The translations under genes were made by a program, and so were the position numbers. Shown here piece after piece: positions 1-10,509 of a stretch of 64,000 nucleotides of DNA. The DNA lies in contig JAANDG010000275.1 of assembly GCA_036852015.1 (NCBI GenBank), positions 1-64,000 of the forward strand. The letters are read 5' to 3'. Within the stretch, counting starts at the first letter, position 1; each line of letters opens with the position of its first letter. The notes under the pieces are model-generated. The model had not been told where the DNA came from. It did no database searches and saw only the letters and a program-made list of their open reading frames with translations. The DNA comes from Pelodera strongyloides (lineage: Eukaryota; Nematoda; Chromadorea; Rhabditida; Rhabditidae).

Positions 1-24
1 TTGATTACAATAAATTAGACTTAC

Positions 25-906
25 GTATTCAACTTGATACACGACATTGATGTCCAAGAAAAGTTCCTGTACGAGAAGAATGAACAGCTCGCATTCGGTG
101 ATGTCATCGGGGTTCATCCAGCTGGCCGTTGTTGGAGCCGCAGTGGTGACTGTAGTGGTCGTCTCATAGTCGTTAAGGCCCCACAGGCAGTCACAGGCCT
201 CAGACAGAGACTCGTAGAGAGCCGCAATTATCCTTGGTGCCACATGCGTTTGCGATTTTTAGGTAGATCTGAATAATTACATATATTTTCTTGTTATACG
301 GGATACCTTCGACGTCAGTGACATTTCTTTGTTCCTTACCTCAGCTCCAACTCCGCTTTCAATAGAAACTCCGAATCCGAAGAACCACTGGACAATGATC
401 AGTCGCAGGTTCTCGTAGTCATCTGAGGTATCGGACTGTGGAGGCGAACTGGGAACAGAGTTGGTTTCGTTGTTGTAGGCTTCTACTGATGTACAGACTG
501 TCACACTCTTTGTAATTGTTAGCTTGAAGAGGAGTTGAATGAAGAAGTCCTTGAAGCATGCCGTGTTTCCCTTCTCCAGCGTCTCCGGCTTCTCATTGGA
601 TCCCGAACCCGAGCCTGCTCCGGAACCAGAGGCGTCCTTCTTCTGCTTTAGCTTCTTCGTTTCATCACAAAAGGCTACTGCCTTCTCAGTACTGCTTGCC
701 ATGGGATTTTCGCTGGTATAGTTCAGGCAAAAGTTCTCCAAGGAGTACAGGTATTCGTACTCGAGAGTAAATGAAAGACTTTCGGTGTAAGCACATCCAA
801 CATCAACCGATTTGGTATAGGTGGTCGTGCTGTTGATTATTCCTCCTTTACTGCCAAGACAGATGGGAAGCGCGGTCAGGAGTGTCAGGATCACCAAGTT
901 CATCAT
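25..906 (-). pseudogene. Secreted Cys-rich protein, copy A: 5' exons only, frameshifted
   Basis: This is the third tandem copy of the secreted gene, cut by the left edge of the window. Exon 1 is 906-340 and encodes a signal peptide (MMNLVILTLLTALPICLG) and the first Cys module. Exon 2 is 268-25. Exon 1 is almost identical to exon 1 of copies B and C. Exon 2 is 244 nt against 243 nt in the other two copies because of one extra T near 228-229 (gccgcaattatcc here, gccgcaatatcc there). That shifts the frame about 14 codons into exon 2 and removes the rest of the protein. It is either a recent pseudogene or a base error in the assembly. Later exons would lie outside the window. Confidence 0.65.
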
Positions 907-956
907 GTTCTGGAGATGTCGTTGCTTCGACTCTGCCTTACAACCATCCTATCAAG

Positions 957-964
957 CTTTTATA
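957..964 (-). promoter_or_regulatory. TATA box of copy A
   Basis: On the minus strand this reads TATAAAAG, about 50 bp before the ATG at 906. It is kept at the same distance in copies B and C. Confidence 0.6.
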
Positions 965-1676
965 CTGTGAATATTTAATATCCAGGGGTTGTCAATTGAA
1001 AAGAAGTGTATTGAATGACAGTTTTTGTGGTTCTTTTTTATGGACAGTGGACTCGATGCGCATAAAAAGTGGACATATGAAGAGTTCAAAATTGAAAAAA
1101 ATAGCAATATTGTGCTTATGCGTTACAGTTCTATTTGTATATCAAAACTCGATTAACTTGAGCATGCATTCCTGTGTGGAGTTTTTTTGCCAGCCAGCGC
1201 CCGTCGAACGGTGTTTAGCGTTTTTCGGACATATAAACACGACAGCGATAAGGATAAGGTTGCATATGACTTCATGTTTGGAAGGTTTTTGAGGAAATTA
1301 GGTCTTACCCGGTTCGTACATGGGGACGCAATGATTTTCAATAATAATAAATGTTTATTGGATCAACGAGTGGTAGGAACAAAGAAGAAAGTTCTCGGGG
1401 TAGTTGCTGTTAGCTCGTAAACCAAAAGGTACCCTAAGATGTTGATGCGGTAAGGACACCATCATACTAACAAGGGACCGTGTGCATTAATAACATACGA
1501 AACTGAACTGATAAACATATAAACACGTAAACGAACACAAACATACAAACACAATTACACACTATTAAGTCATGCAGGATGGAAGAATAAGAAAATAATA
1601 ATAATAACACAACACACAGATACATATAATACAGACATTACAATATCTATTTTCACACTAAAGCATAGTACCTCAC

Positions 1677-2489
1677 TCAATTTATATAAAATGTGGGCGA
1701 AGGATCTTCAAACAATGTAATTGGTAACGAATCAACGAAATCTTTTTTTGTCTTATTCCAGCTATCGAATTCACCTATTTCCCGGGGCAGTTTGTTGATT
1801 AAATTTATGACCCGAAGAAAATACCAGTTTTTGCACTTATAATTAAATCGTCTCCTAATAACAATATAACGGTGTGGGCGGCATGGTCTATTTGAAATCG
1901 ATTGTTTTAAAGTGATATACCTGGCGTATGGCATTTCAAATCGACCAAATATCATTTTAATAAATGTCGTTACATCTATTCTGCGTCTTCTAATAAATAG
2001 TGGTTCAGTGTTAAGAGCTCTAAGTCTCAGTTTATATGAATTGGCAGCTATATTGTTACGTTTACAGACTAACTTAGTGTAAAACCGCAGAGGTTTTTCT
2101 AATATATTGGTGAGGTTGCAGTTGTATTTTGGATTAAATATTTCACTACCATATTCCAGAATGGGTCGTACATACGTATTAAACAAGTTAATATAGGATC
2201 CTACGGACAAAGATGGGAAAACATTCAACAATTGTCTACATCTAATACTAGCCATGACACTTTTAGCTGCAATATGGTTCTTAAACGTCAACTTGTCATC
2301 TATTAAAATACCTAAGTCCCGAATGACTGTCGTTGGTGAAATGCACTGGCCATCAATATAGTAGTTCACGTGTTGATTACTTGTCCCGAGATGTAGAACG
2401 GCCAGTTTATCAGCAGCCAAAGGAAGCTGCCACTCTTCAGCCCATTGGGCGACCACATCTATAGCTTGTTGTAGATCACGTTTGTTCCT
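1677..2489 (-). pseudogene. LINE ORF2, C-terminal part after the frameshift
   Basis: This is the continuation of the reverse transcriptase ORF in another frame. It begins just after the YADD-type box with NKRDLQQAIDVVAQWAEEW, the usual thumb segment after FADD in LINE enzymes. The open frame runs back to 2525 but overlaps the upstream ORF there, so real coding probably resumes near 2490. It ends at 1677 with no RNase H domain visible. The segment about 140 residues in (FNTYVRPILEYGSEIF) is the common LINE C-terminal motif (YVRPILEYGS). The single-base shift makes this copy defective. Confidence 0.85.
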
Positions 2490-4764
2490 CTGAATAAATT
2501 TTGAGATCATCAGCGAACATTGCAATTTTTACATTTTCAGGCATAATCGAAGGTAGATCATTAATAAAGATAAGGAAGAGCAAAGGACCTAGTACGGTCC
2601 CTTGAGGGACACCTGAGATAGGAACAATACCATCGGAAAAAGAATTAGAGATTTTTACAAATGATGTACGATCAACGAGAAAAGCATGAAGCCAGTTTAA
2701 GAGCATGTTTGTGAATCCAAAGTTTTTGCATTTATATAGTAATTTAGCATGCACAACCTTATCGAAAGCTTTACGGAAATCAAAATAGACTACGTCAATT
2801 GACTTTTTGTTACCTAATGCAAGCTGCCAGTCAGATATAACCTGCAGAAGTTGTGTTATGCAGCTCTTTCCTTGTAAAAATCCATACTGATTACTACAAA
2901 AATTCCGCTTGAAAACGAAACGGATTGAAGTTGAGATAATTGATTCTAAGACACGACATACTGGCGAAGTTAAAGTGACGGGACGGTAATTTTGAGGACT
3001 CGTTTTGGAACCCTTTTTGAAAATGGGAATGACAAATCCCTGTTTCCATTGATTAGGTAAACAAGCTTCATAATAGGAAGTGCTGAATATTATTGAAAGC
3101 GGAAGTGAGATAGTAAGAGCAGTTTTTTTCATAAAGAATTGATTGATACCTTCCAAAGAGAATGAAAATTTATTGGGAAGACGAGATAACGTTTTTTGAA
3201 TATGAGTCATATCAAATCTGAAGAGCGTTTCATAACTAGGTAACTGCACTCTACTACGCAAGGAAATAACATTATTGTCAGTGGAATAATTTGAGTTGAA
3301 CTGATTTGAAAAAAGGACTGCTTTATCATAATCTGTTGTATACGTCTCATCATTATGTAGAAGAGAAGGAAGAGCAGAATCTGATTTTAGTTTACGCCTG
3401 ACAAATTTATGGATTTCACGGTAAGTACAATTTGCTTTTTCGGAATTGTTTTTCAAAATATGCGCCTCCTTGAGTTTGTTTATATGCCGTTGCAATTTAT
3501 TGTAAATAATTCTGAGCAGTTTATCATTACTTCCTTTTAAGATTTGCCAAAGCTTAGTCTTCTTTTTGTCTAGTGACTTAATATTGTTGGGGTAGAAAAT
3601 GCGATGCTGGTTTCTTTCATTTCTACTGGCAACCGGACAGAACTGATCAGTAGCAGTTTTACAGTGAGAGACAAAAATATCGTAGAATTGCTGAAGTGAA
3701 GTACAGTGTGAGGATATTTGGGACCAAGGTATGCTACGAATATAATTATTAATTGCTGTATAATTGGCCTTTTTATAGTCAATGTAAAGTTGCTTAGGAT
3801 TTTGTACATTGTTTGACTTATTCCAACTTATTTCGAAAAGGACGGCCGAATGATCACTAAACACTGGACTTTCTGATGTAGAGACGTCGAGAAAATGTTG
3901 CGGTGACATTGTAAGTATTAAATCTAGGACAGATGATTTTCCAGATTGTGCGATTCTTGTAGGCTCTAGTACTAATTGGGAAAGACCATTTTCGATGCAA
4001 AAGTCTAGGAAAATTTCAGAAGCTGGACAATTTGATTTAAGGGTGTGTGAAGACCAATCAATAAGCGGAAAATTGAAATCCCCGAAAAGGGTAGTATTAT
4101 TAATAACTAGGTATTTTTCGATGTGATTAACAAATACTCTGGTACCACTGGAATCAAGGCCAGGAGGGCGGTAACAAATAATAATACGTTTAGGAGATTT
4201 ATCTGGAGTATTCAAATCACAAACAATTATTTCGAAATGCTTCGTAGAGTGAGGATCTTGGGTAGAAGGCTGCCTGTGTGAATACGAATTTGATTTAATT
4301 TCAGTACAAGAAAGACTATTATGATATAAAAAGGCTAAACCGCCGCCTTTAGCACCGTGCCTGTCAAGACGGATGTGATTGTAGGTTGGAGATGACAAAA
4401 AACCAGGAGGATTTTTTTCTGTTAGCCAAGTTTCAACTAAGATACAAAAATCAATATTTTTCGAGAGAAGATGTTCATATAAAACAGGTATTGTAGAGCA
4501 TTTCGAAATCGATCTAACGTTGATTAGCGTGCCTTTAATGGGTTGGCTAATAATTGCATGAATTGCCTGTGGGGCATTAAGGGATTGACCTTTGACCGAG
4601 GTACGTGAGACATTAAGAGATTGACTTTTGACTGCGATATCTGAGATGTTGCTGACGTGACTAAAATGAAGTGGATTGCAAAATGGATATGGAGTTGAGA
4701 TAAGAGAGGCGAGAGAAAGCAGAGGGTTTTGGTAGATGAAATTGTTTTGGTTTACATTGAACAA
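2476..4764 (-). CDS. LINE ORF2: endonuclease and reverse transcriptase (frameshifted near the end)
   Basis: The reading frame is 762 codons. Endonuclease motifs are the ETWLTE box (residue 111, the catalytic Glu), GDFNFP (about 228) and SDHSAV (about 303), as in APE-type LINE endonucleases. Reverse transcriptase motifs follow: GFVIPIFKKG, YFDFRKAFD (about 658), GVPQGTVLGPLLFLIFINDL (about 716) and FADD (about 750, two catalytic Asp). The frame then stops 9 codons after FADD, whereas the family continues for roughly 280 more residues, and those are found in another frame at 1677-2489. ORF2 nicks target DNA and copies the element RNA into it. The start Met is the first in frame; the first 75 residues have no recognised domain. 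Confidence 0.9.
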   Translation of the reverse strand: MFNVNQNNFIYQNPLLSLASLISTPYPFCNPLHFSHVSNISDIAVKSQSLNVSRTSVKGQSLNAPQAIHAIISQPIKGTLINVRSISKCSTIPVLYEHLLSKNIDFCILVETWLTEKNPPGFLSSPTYNHIRLDRHGAKGGGLAFLYHNSLSCTEIKSNSYSHRQPSTQDPHSTKHFEIIVCDLNTPDKSPKRIIICYRPPGLDSSGTRVFVNHIEKYLVINNTTLFGDFNFPLIDWSSHTLKSNCPASEIFLDFCIENGLSQLVLEPTRIAQSGKSSVLDLILTMSPQHFLDVSTSESPVFSDHSAVLFEISWNKSNNVQNPKQLYIDYKKANYTAINNYIRSIPWSQISSHCTSLQQFYDIFVSHCKTATDQFCPVASRNERNQHRIFYPNNIKSLDKKKTKLWQILKGSNDKLLRIIYNKLQRHINKLKEAHILKNNSEKANCTYREIHKFVRRKLKSDSALPSLLHNDETYTTDYDKAVLFSNQFNSNYSTDNNVISLRSRVQLPSYETLFRFDMTHIQKTLSRLPNKFSFSLEGINQFFMKKTALTISLPLSIIFSTSYYEACLPNQWKQGFVIPIFKKGSKTSPQNYRPVTLTSPVCRVLESIISTSIRFVFKRNFCSNQYGFLQGKSCITQLLQVISDWQLALGNKKSIDVVYFDFRKAFDKVVHAKLLYKCKNFGFTNMLLNWLHAFLVDRTSFVKISNSFSDGIVPISGVPQGTVLGPLLFLIFINDLPSIMPENVKIAMFADDLKIYSEEQT

Positions 4765-4915
4765 ATTAACACTAGCACAAGGTCCCTGGGAATCCTATCC
4801 AACGAGCGTTTGGTTTTGTGATTGGTGAGTAGTAGGCTGAGTAGGCTGTTGAGCCACGGGCCTTGGATACTTATTGAATAGGACATCCAGGTTGTTGTTG
4901 TAATAAAAAATAGTC

Positions 4916-5863
4916 TTACCGAACTCTTGGTTTTTTTTTCCAAACTAACTCTTTAAGCTTCCTGTGCATCTCCAGTTCTGGGCGTGTCATGTCGCGTCTC
5001 GCCTGCACTCTTCGGTTTCTTGGTCGCCATTTATCGGTCTGGAGCTCTTTGAACCGATGTCCAAAGCCTTTAAGGACAGCATCCCGAGCAGCTCGTGAGT
5101 TAAGCTGAATTTTGAAGGGTCTAACCGCACCTGGGTGAGATTTGACCCTCCAGGCCCGCACAAAAGAATCTCCTTGGCCTGCAGCATCACAGATACTCCG
5201 GGCGAAGGCGATTTCCTCTGCATTAGGGCTATCTTCAGTGCTCTTGGTGTCCTGCTCGGGCAGCTGTTCAAGGACCAACACATCCTGCTTCTCCACAAAA
5301 GCGGCCGCTGATTGGAGAGTTGAAGTCACGAGATGGAGACTTTTTAGGGAGGGGAGGTCAGAAATGAAGCGCAGAGTCGGATTTTCACTATGACCCGTGT
5401 TTTGGTTGTTAACCCAGTATTTTTCTTCACTGAGTGCGTGGTAACTAGTGTTGTTTTGGTTAACCAGTTTCTGCAAAGAAATTTCCATTTGGGACACTTT
5501 TTCTACCAGGCGCTGGCAGTTCTCACAATGGTCAGGGGGATTAGACTGCGGAGACTGGTTTAGAGCTTCAGAAGCCACTCTTCTCAGTGTTTCCTGAAAC
5601 TCTGGCGCGTTGATAATTTCAAGAATGTGGGGAGGTGTGACAGAGGGAGAAGTTGCCATTTTTGATGACTTTGATGGCGGTGAAGTGATAACAGATTGAT
5701 ATGAAATTGACACAGAATTCTCTAGAGGTCCAGTCTGATGCGAGCGTTTCAGTGTAGAGCCACTCTTCACCATAAACCCTGGTTCTAGTTCCGTATACTG
5801 AGAGAAAGAATTAGAAAACAGTGAAAAAAATGAGTATGGAAAACGATTGGGATCGGTGAACAA
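4916..5863 (-). CDS. LINE ORF1 protein
   Basis: This 315-aa ORF lies just upstream of ORF2 on the same strand, about 150 bp apart. It has a Ser/Pro-rich N-terminus, a short stretch with spaced Cys (CENCQRLVEKV, about 114) that runs into a possible coiled coil, and a basic C-terminus. The segment VRAWRVKSHPGAVRPFKIQL is like the RRM-type nucleic-acid-binding part of ORF1 proteins in invertebrate LINEs. Expected role is to bind element RNA. Assignment rests on position and on this segment. Confidence 0.75.
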   Translation of the reverse strand: MFTDPNRFPYSFFSLFSNSFSQYTELEPGFMVKSGSTLKRSHQTGPLENSVSISYQSVITSPPSKSSKMATSPSVTPPHILEIINAPEFQETLRRVASEALNQSPQSNPPDHCENCQRLVEKVSQMEISLQKLVNQNNTSYHALSEEKYWVNNQNTGHSENPTLRFISDLPSLKSLHLVTSTLQSAAAFVEKQDVLVLEQLPEQDTKSTEDSPNAEEIAFARSICDAAGQGDSFVRAWRVKSHPGAVRPFKIQLNSRAARDAVLKGFGHRFKELQTDKWRPRNRRVQARRDMTRPELEMHRKLKELVWKKKPRVR

Positions 5864-6258
5864 ACCTCAGGTTATTTCGGTCAGGCGAGAGAGTTTCGCC
5901 CTAAAACCCCGAGGCCTAGGCGTACCGATACGACCGCTCGCTACCAATGATAGAGGGTTTTTTTGATTCCATGAATAAGGATAACGGAATAATGTTCAGT
6001 TCAAGCCAAGATAGCTTTGCAACCCTCGTTTCTGGCATTATTGAGGACGAGAATCCCTGTTCCACGTGAATTCGGAAAATGAGTGAAGCACTGCACGACA
6101 TCATTAACTGACGGCAACCATTATAACAATATTTCCTACGGAAATTACGTTGCTACAACATGCCCGAAGAAGTTGTTTTTGGTTGCACGAATGACGATTA
6201 TCGCCATCTCATTAAAAAAATTGTGTTTTTGCTACCGCATTTTCGTTTTTCTTATATA

Positions 6259-6528
6259 TTACCACGCTTCAACATTTCTACTCAAATATCGAAGACGATT
6301 TATGTTAGGAGGGAACTTCCCATAGTACTTTTCACCAATTTTCACACATACATGCTGAAGCAGTATTAAAATAGCAATAAGCACTATCATTCGAATAACC
6401 ATGTTCAAAACAGTTTCCCATAACGGGTTGACACCCTGCAAACAACTGACAAACGGGGCGATCAATGATGATAACGGTGTTTCAAAATTACTGTGATGTA
6501 ACACAACCAGACAAAGTCGAGTCATCAT
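6259..6528 (-). CDS. Small conserved membrane protein ORF, copy 1
   Basis: This is an 89-aa ORF, on the same strand as the secreted genes, beginning 130 bp beyond the stop codon of copy B. A TATA-like run (about 6551-6558) lies some 25 bp before the ATG. One hydrophobic helix (VIRMIVLIAILILLQHVCV) is followed by a basic tail. The same ORF, with one amino-acid change seen (PLSSL/PFSSL), is at 10103-10372. Conservation may only reflect the recent duplication of the DNA, so coding status is uncertain. I recognise no family. Confidence 0.4.
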   Translation of the reverse strand: MMTRLCLVVLHHSNFETPLSSLIAPFVSCLQGVNPLWETVLNMVIRMIVLIAILILLQHVCVKIGEKYYGKFPPNINRLRYLSRNVEAW

Positions 6529-6623
6529 TAGTGGCTTCTGCTAGGTGAATATATAAAATCGTGTGTGGTCACATGTCGATTTGATAAGTTATTGAGGTAG
6601 AACGATGAGTATGCGGAAATAAT

Positions 6624-6629
6624 TTTATT
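6624..6629 (-). terminator. Poly(A) signal of copy B
   Basis: AATAAA on the minus strand, about 30 bp after the stop codon at 6658. Confidence 0.6.
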
Positions 6630-6657
6630 GATATCATTCTATTTTGATCGTTTATTA

Positions 6658-9387
6658 TTATTGAGAAGCAGTGGTGGTTGACGGGCATCCACAGTCGAAG
6701 TCCACTTTTGCTTTCTGGGCGGCCTCAGAGAACTTGTAATTGACAAAGTAGACACAATCCTTTGTCTCAGCCACTTCCTTGCACAACTTGAATTCAGCAA
6801 TGAACTTGGCTACAAGTCCCTCGTTGACCAGGAAGTCGGAGAACCCTGGTACGAACAGCTCAATGAACAGATCGAAGGACGAATCCGAAGTTCCTGATAG
6901 AGTGTAATCCAGCGATGTGAATGCGTAGCACTCATCTTCAGTGAATTCCTTGGAATCGCCGTGGCAGAACTCGTAGTGCTGAAATAAAGCAAATGAAATA
7001 TGTGTTCTTTTCTTAACAAATCTTATGCATTTTCCGAGTGTAAATGTGGCAGCAGAGTCTATACCTCATCAATGCTGCTCGAACAAGAGCAATCGCCGAA
7101 TATGGTGACCAGAAGATCAATGAATCCGTCAGCAACTTCACAACTGCACTCGGCTACATCTGTTGTGGCTTCTGTGGCGTCTGTTGTCGATTCGGAGGTG
7201 AAGTCTGTGGAAGATATTTCCGAAGTAGTTGGTACAACGGTTGCGTCTCCACAATATCCGTTGCAGAAGCAAATGATCTCGATGGTGATCTTTTTGCATT
7301 CGGTCTCCCTAGTCTCGTCTGTGTATTTCGGGTATGTCAGGCAGTTCTTCAGCTCGTAGTACAACTGCAACAGCAACAAAAATGTTAGTATTTGATTGTT
7401 TTGCTTATCGTGCGCCTTGTTCTAGTAAGTTGACCGGCTTACCTCAAAGTCGAGAGTGAATCCCAGCTTCAGGATGTACACCTCATAGATGTGAAGAAGT
7501 TGGACGTATTTTCCTGTGACCTCGACTTTTTCATTTGAGTCTTTTTCGATCCCGCACTTTTCAACGGCCTAAATGACAGCTTACGGATGGTGGCAAACAA
7601 ACGAGGAAAATAACTTTGTGATTTTGCACAATTCTGTACCTCTTGGCAGGCTTGTCTGATGTTGTAGTTGCATTCAACGGTGTACTCCAGGGTGAAGGCA
7701 AGCAAAAATTCGCTCCAGTAGACGGTGGAAGGGAAACCTGCTGGAGGCTCTGTGATTGAATCGCATTGACTGCACGTGCCCTGAACATTTCCAACGTGTA
7801 GTGGTTATCTGAATCTCGACCAATTTATACTTTTTCTGTCCTGTATTGTAGGTTCTAGAACTTACGGTCTTGATGCTCGTTATGAGCTCGATGAAGAATA
7901 GTGCCTTTTCCTCTGAAGTGTGTTCTTCCTTCGAAAATTCAGCGCACAGCTGAAATTGAATTATATAATTAAAGGGATGGGTTCACTACAAAATCACCTT
8001 GTTTTTATGCTTTACTTTGATTGTACAAAGGAAAACTTAAACAAAGAGCATAAAAAATATTCCTTGAATTATTCCCTAGGGCAGATATTAGGTAAAAAAG
8101 GTGAGTATTGATTTTTTTCCGATAAAGTTGTACTGCAAGATAAACTAAGGAAGCTAAGAGATATGGCTGAAACACACTGTTTTGAGCAAAATAAACTGTA
8201 GTCTTCATCGTTTATTTCACATAAAACAATGAAAAAACAGTGTGTTTCAGCCATATATCATAGCTTCCTTAATTTATCTTGCAGTACAACTTTATCGGAA
8301 AAAAATCAATACTCACCTTTTTTACCTAATATCTGCCCTAGGGAATAATTCAAGGAATATTTTTTATGCTCTTTGTTTAAGTTTTCCTTTGTACAATCAA
8401 AGTAAAGCATAAAAACAAGGTGATTATGTAGTGAACCCATCCCTTTAATCAGTGACTCCATCAGAATCAGTGATATGTATTGTTGATTACAATAAATTAG
8501 ACTTACGTATTCAACTTGATACACGACATTGATGTCCAAGAAAAGTTCCTGTACGAGAAGAATGAACAGCTCGCATTCGGTGATGTCATCGGGGTTCATC
8601 CAGCTGGCCGTTGTTGGAGCCGCAGTGGTGACTGTAGTGGTCGTCTCATAGTCGTTAAGGCCCCACAGGCAGTCACAGGCCTCAGACAGAGACTCGTAGA
8701 GAGCCGCAATATCCTTGGTGCCACATGCGTTTGCGATTTTTAGGTAGATCTGAATAATTACATATATTTTCTTGTTATACGGGATACCTTCGACGTCAGT
8801 GACATTTCTTTGTTCCTTACCTCAGCTCCAACTCCGCTTTCAATAGAAACTCCGAATCCGAAGAACCACTGGACAATGATCAGTCGCAGGTTCTCGTAGT
8901 CATCTGAGGTATCGGACTGTGGAGGCGAACTGGGAACAGAGTTGGTTTCGTTGTTGTAGGCTTCTACTGATGTACAGACTGTCACACTCTTTGTAATTGT
9001 TAGCTTGAAGAGGAGTTGAATGAAGAAGTCCTTGAAGCATGCCGTGTTTCCCTTCTCCAGCGTCTCCGGCTTCTCATTGGATCCCGAACCCGAGCCTGCT
9101 CCGGAACCAGAGGCGTCCTTCTTCTGCTTTAGCTTCTTCGTTTCATCACAAAAGGCTACTGCCTTCTCAGTACTGCTTGCCATGGGATTTTCGCTGGTAT
9201 AGTTCAGGCAAAAGTTCTCCAAGGGGTACAGGTATTCGTACTCGAGAGTAAATGAAAGACTTTCGGTGTAAGCACATCCAACATCAACCGATTTGGTGTA
9301 GGTGGTCGTACTGTTGATTATTCCTCCTTTACTGCCAAGACAGATGGGAAGCGCGGTCAGGAGTGTCAGGATCACCAAGTTCATCAT
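6658..9387 (-). CDS. Secreted Cys-rich multi-module protein, copy B (complete)
   Basis: Exons on the minus strand: 9387-8821, 8749-8507, 7949-7866, 7780-7640, 7568-7443, 7364-7065, 6978-6658. All seven join in phase 0 and give 593 aa, ending in TAA. The start is the first Met of a clear signal peptide (18-19 residues); no transmembrane segment follows, so secretion is expected. The mature part has repeated modules rich in Cys with amphipathic Phe/Leu segments (SLSFTLEYEYLY; FLLAFTLEYTVECNYN), separated by low-complexity linkers: Gly/Ser (about 95-104) and Thr-rich (ETTTTVTTAAPTTAS; SESTTDATEATTD) that may be O-glycosylated. It ends CGCPSTTTASQ. I do not recognise the family. Intron 2 carries a MITE absent from copy C. 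A TATA box and poly(A) signal suggest an active gene. Confidence 0.85.
7969..8448 (+). mobile_element. MITE, AGGGATGGGTTCACTAC family, in intron 2 of copy B
   Basis: Long inverted repeat with ends AGGGATGGGTTCACTAC and its complement, flanked by TTAA on both sides. Copy C has the empty site at the same intron position (ataattaatcag, near 11820). A second member is at 33418-33938. No ORF of a transposase is present, so it would need enzymes from elsewhere. Confidence 0.9.
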
Positions 9388-9437
9388 GTTCTGGAGATGT
9401 CGTTGCTTCGACTCTGCCTTACAACCATCCTATCAAG

Positions 9438-9445
9438 CTTTTATA
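9438..9445 (-). promoter_or_regulatory. TATA box of copy B
   Basis: TATAAAAG on the minus strand, about 50 bp upstream of the ATG at 9387; same position in all three copies. Confidence 0.6.
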
Positions 9446-10102
9446 CGGTGAATATTTAATATCCAGGGTTGTCAATTGAAAAGAAGTGTATTGAATGACA
9501 GTTTTTGTGGTTCTTTTTTATGGACAGTGGACTCGATGCGCATAAAAAGTGGACATATGAAGTGTTCAAAATTGAAAAAAATAGCAATATTGTGCTTATG
9601 CGTTACAGTTCTATTTGTATATCAAAACTCGATTAACTTGAGCATGCATTCCTGTGTGGAGTTTTTTTGCCAGCCAGCGCCCGTCGAACGGTGTTTAGCG
9701 TTTTTCGGACATATAAACACGACAGCGATAAGGTTGCATATGACTTCATGTTTGGAAGGTTTTTAAGGAAATTAGGTCTTACCCGGTTCGTACATGGGAA
9801 CGCAATGATTCCATGAATAATGGATAACGGAATAATGTTCAGTTCAAGCCAAGATAGCTTTGCAACCCTCGTTTCTGGCATTATTGAGGACGAGAATCCC
9901 TGTTCCACGTGAATTCGGAAAATGGAGTGAAGCACTGCACGACATCATTAACTGACGGCAACCATTATAACAATATTTCCTACGGAAATTACGTTGCTAC
10001 AACATGCCCGAAGAAGTTGTTTTTGGTTGCACGAATGACGATTATCGCCATCTCATTAAAAAAATTGTGTTTTTGCTACCGCATTTTCGTTTTTCTTATA
10101 TA

Positions 10103-10372
10103 TTACCACGCTTCAACATTTCTACTCAAATATCGAAGACGATTTATGTTAGGAGGGAACTTCCCATAGTACTTTTCACCAATTTTCACACATACATGCT
10201 GAAGCAGTATTAAAATAGCAATAAGCACTATCATTCGAATAACCATGTTCAAAACAGTTTCCCATAACGGGTTGACACCCTGCAAACAACTGACAAACGG
10301 GGCGATCAATGATGAGAACGGTGTTTCAAAATTACTGTGATGTAACACAACCAGACAAAGTCGAGTCATCAT
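10103..10372 (-). CDS. Small conserved membrane protein ORF, copy 2
   Basis: Second copy of the 89-aa ORF, starting 138 bp past the stop codon of secreted gene copy C. A TATA-like run lies just upstream of its ATG, as in copy 1. One predicted membrane helix is present. It may be a real short gene carried within each duplicated unit, or an open stretch kept only because the duplication is young. Confidence 0.4.
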   Translation of the reverse strand: MMTRLCLVVLHHSNFETPFSSLIAPFVSCLQGVNPLWETVLNMVIRMIVLIAILILLQHVCVKIGEKYYGKFPPNINRLRYLSRNVEAW

Positions 10373-10475
10373 TAGTGGCTTCTGCTAGGTGAATATATAA
10401 AATCGTGTGTGGTCACATGTCGATTTGATAAATTATAGACTTATAGAGGTAGAACGATGAGTATGCGGAAATAAT

Positions 10476-10481
10476 TTTATT
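10476..10481 (-). terminator. Poly(A) signal of copy C
   Basis: AATAAA on the minus strand about 30 bp after the stop codon at 10510. Confidence 0.6.
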
Positions 10482-10509
10482 GATATCATTCTATTTTGAT
10501 CGTTTGTTA

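Larger units (their letters stand above)
1337..5963 (-). mobile_element. LINE (non-LTR retrotransposon), CR1/Jockey-like
   Basis: The element is a 4.6-kb insertion between duplicated TGATT motifs at 1332-1336 and 5964-5968. The matching place upstream of copy B (around 9806) reads cgcaatgattccatgaat with a single TGATT, so it is the empty site. The element is on the minus strand: ORF1, then ORF2 with an apurinic endonuclease and a reverse transcriptase, then about 340 bp of 3' UTR. The 3' end reads as a short ATT/AAT repeat rather than a long poly-A, as is common in CR1-type LINEs. It looks nearly full length. One frameshift in ORF2 would stop this copy from moving by itself. Family is inferred from motif style only. 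Confidence 0.9.

Noticed and set aside
539..770. Plus-strand ORFs within the three secreted gene copies
   Set aside because: They are antisense shadows of exon 1, rich in Ser/Pro because the sense strand has Gly/Ser codons.
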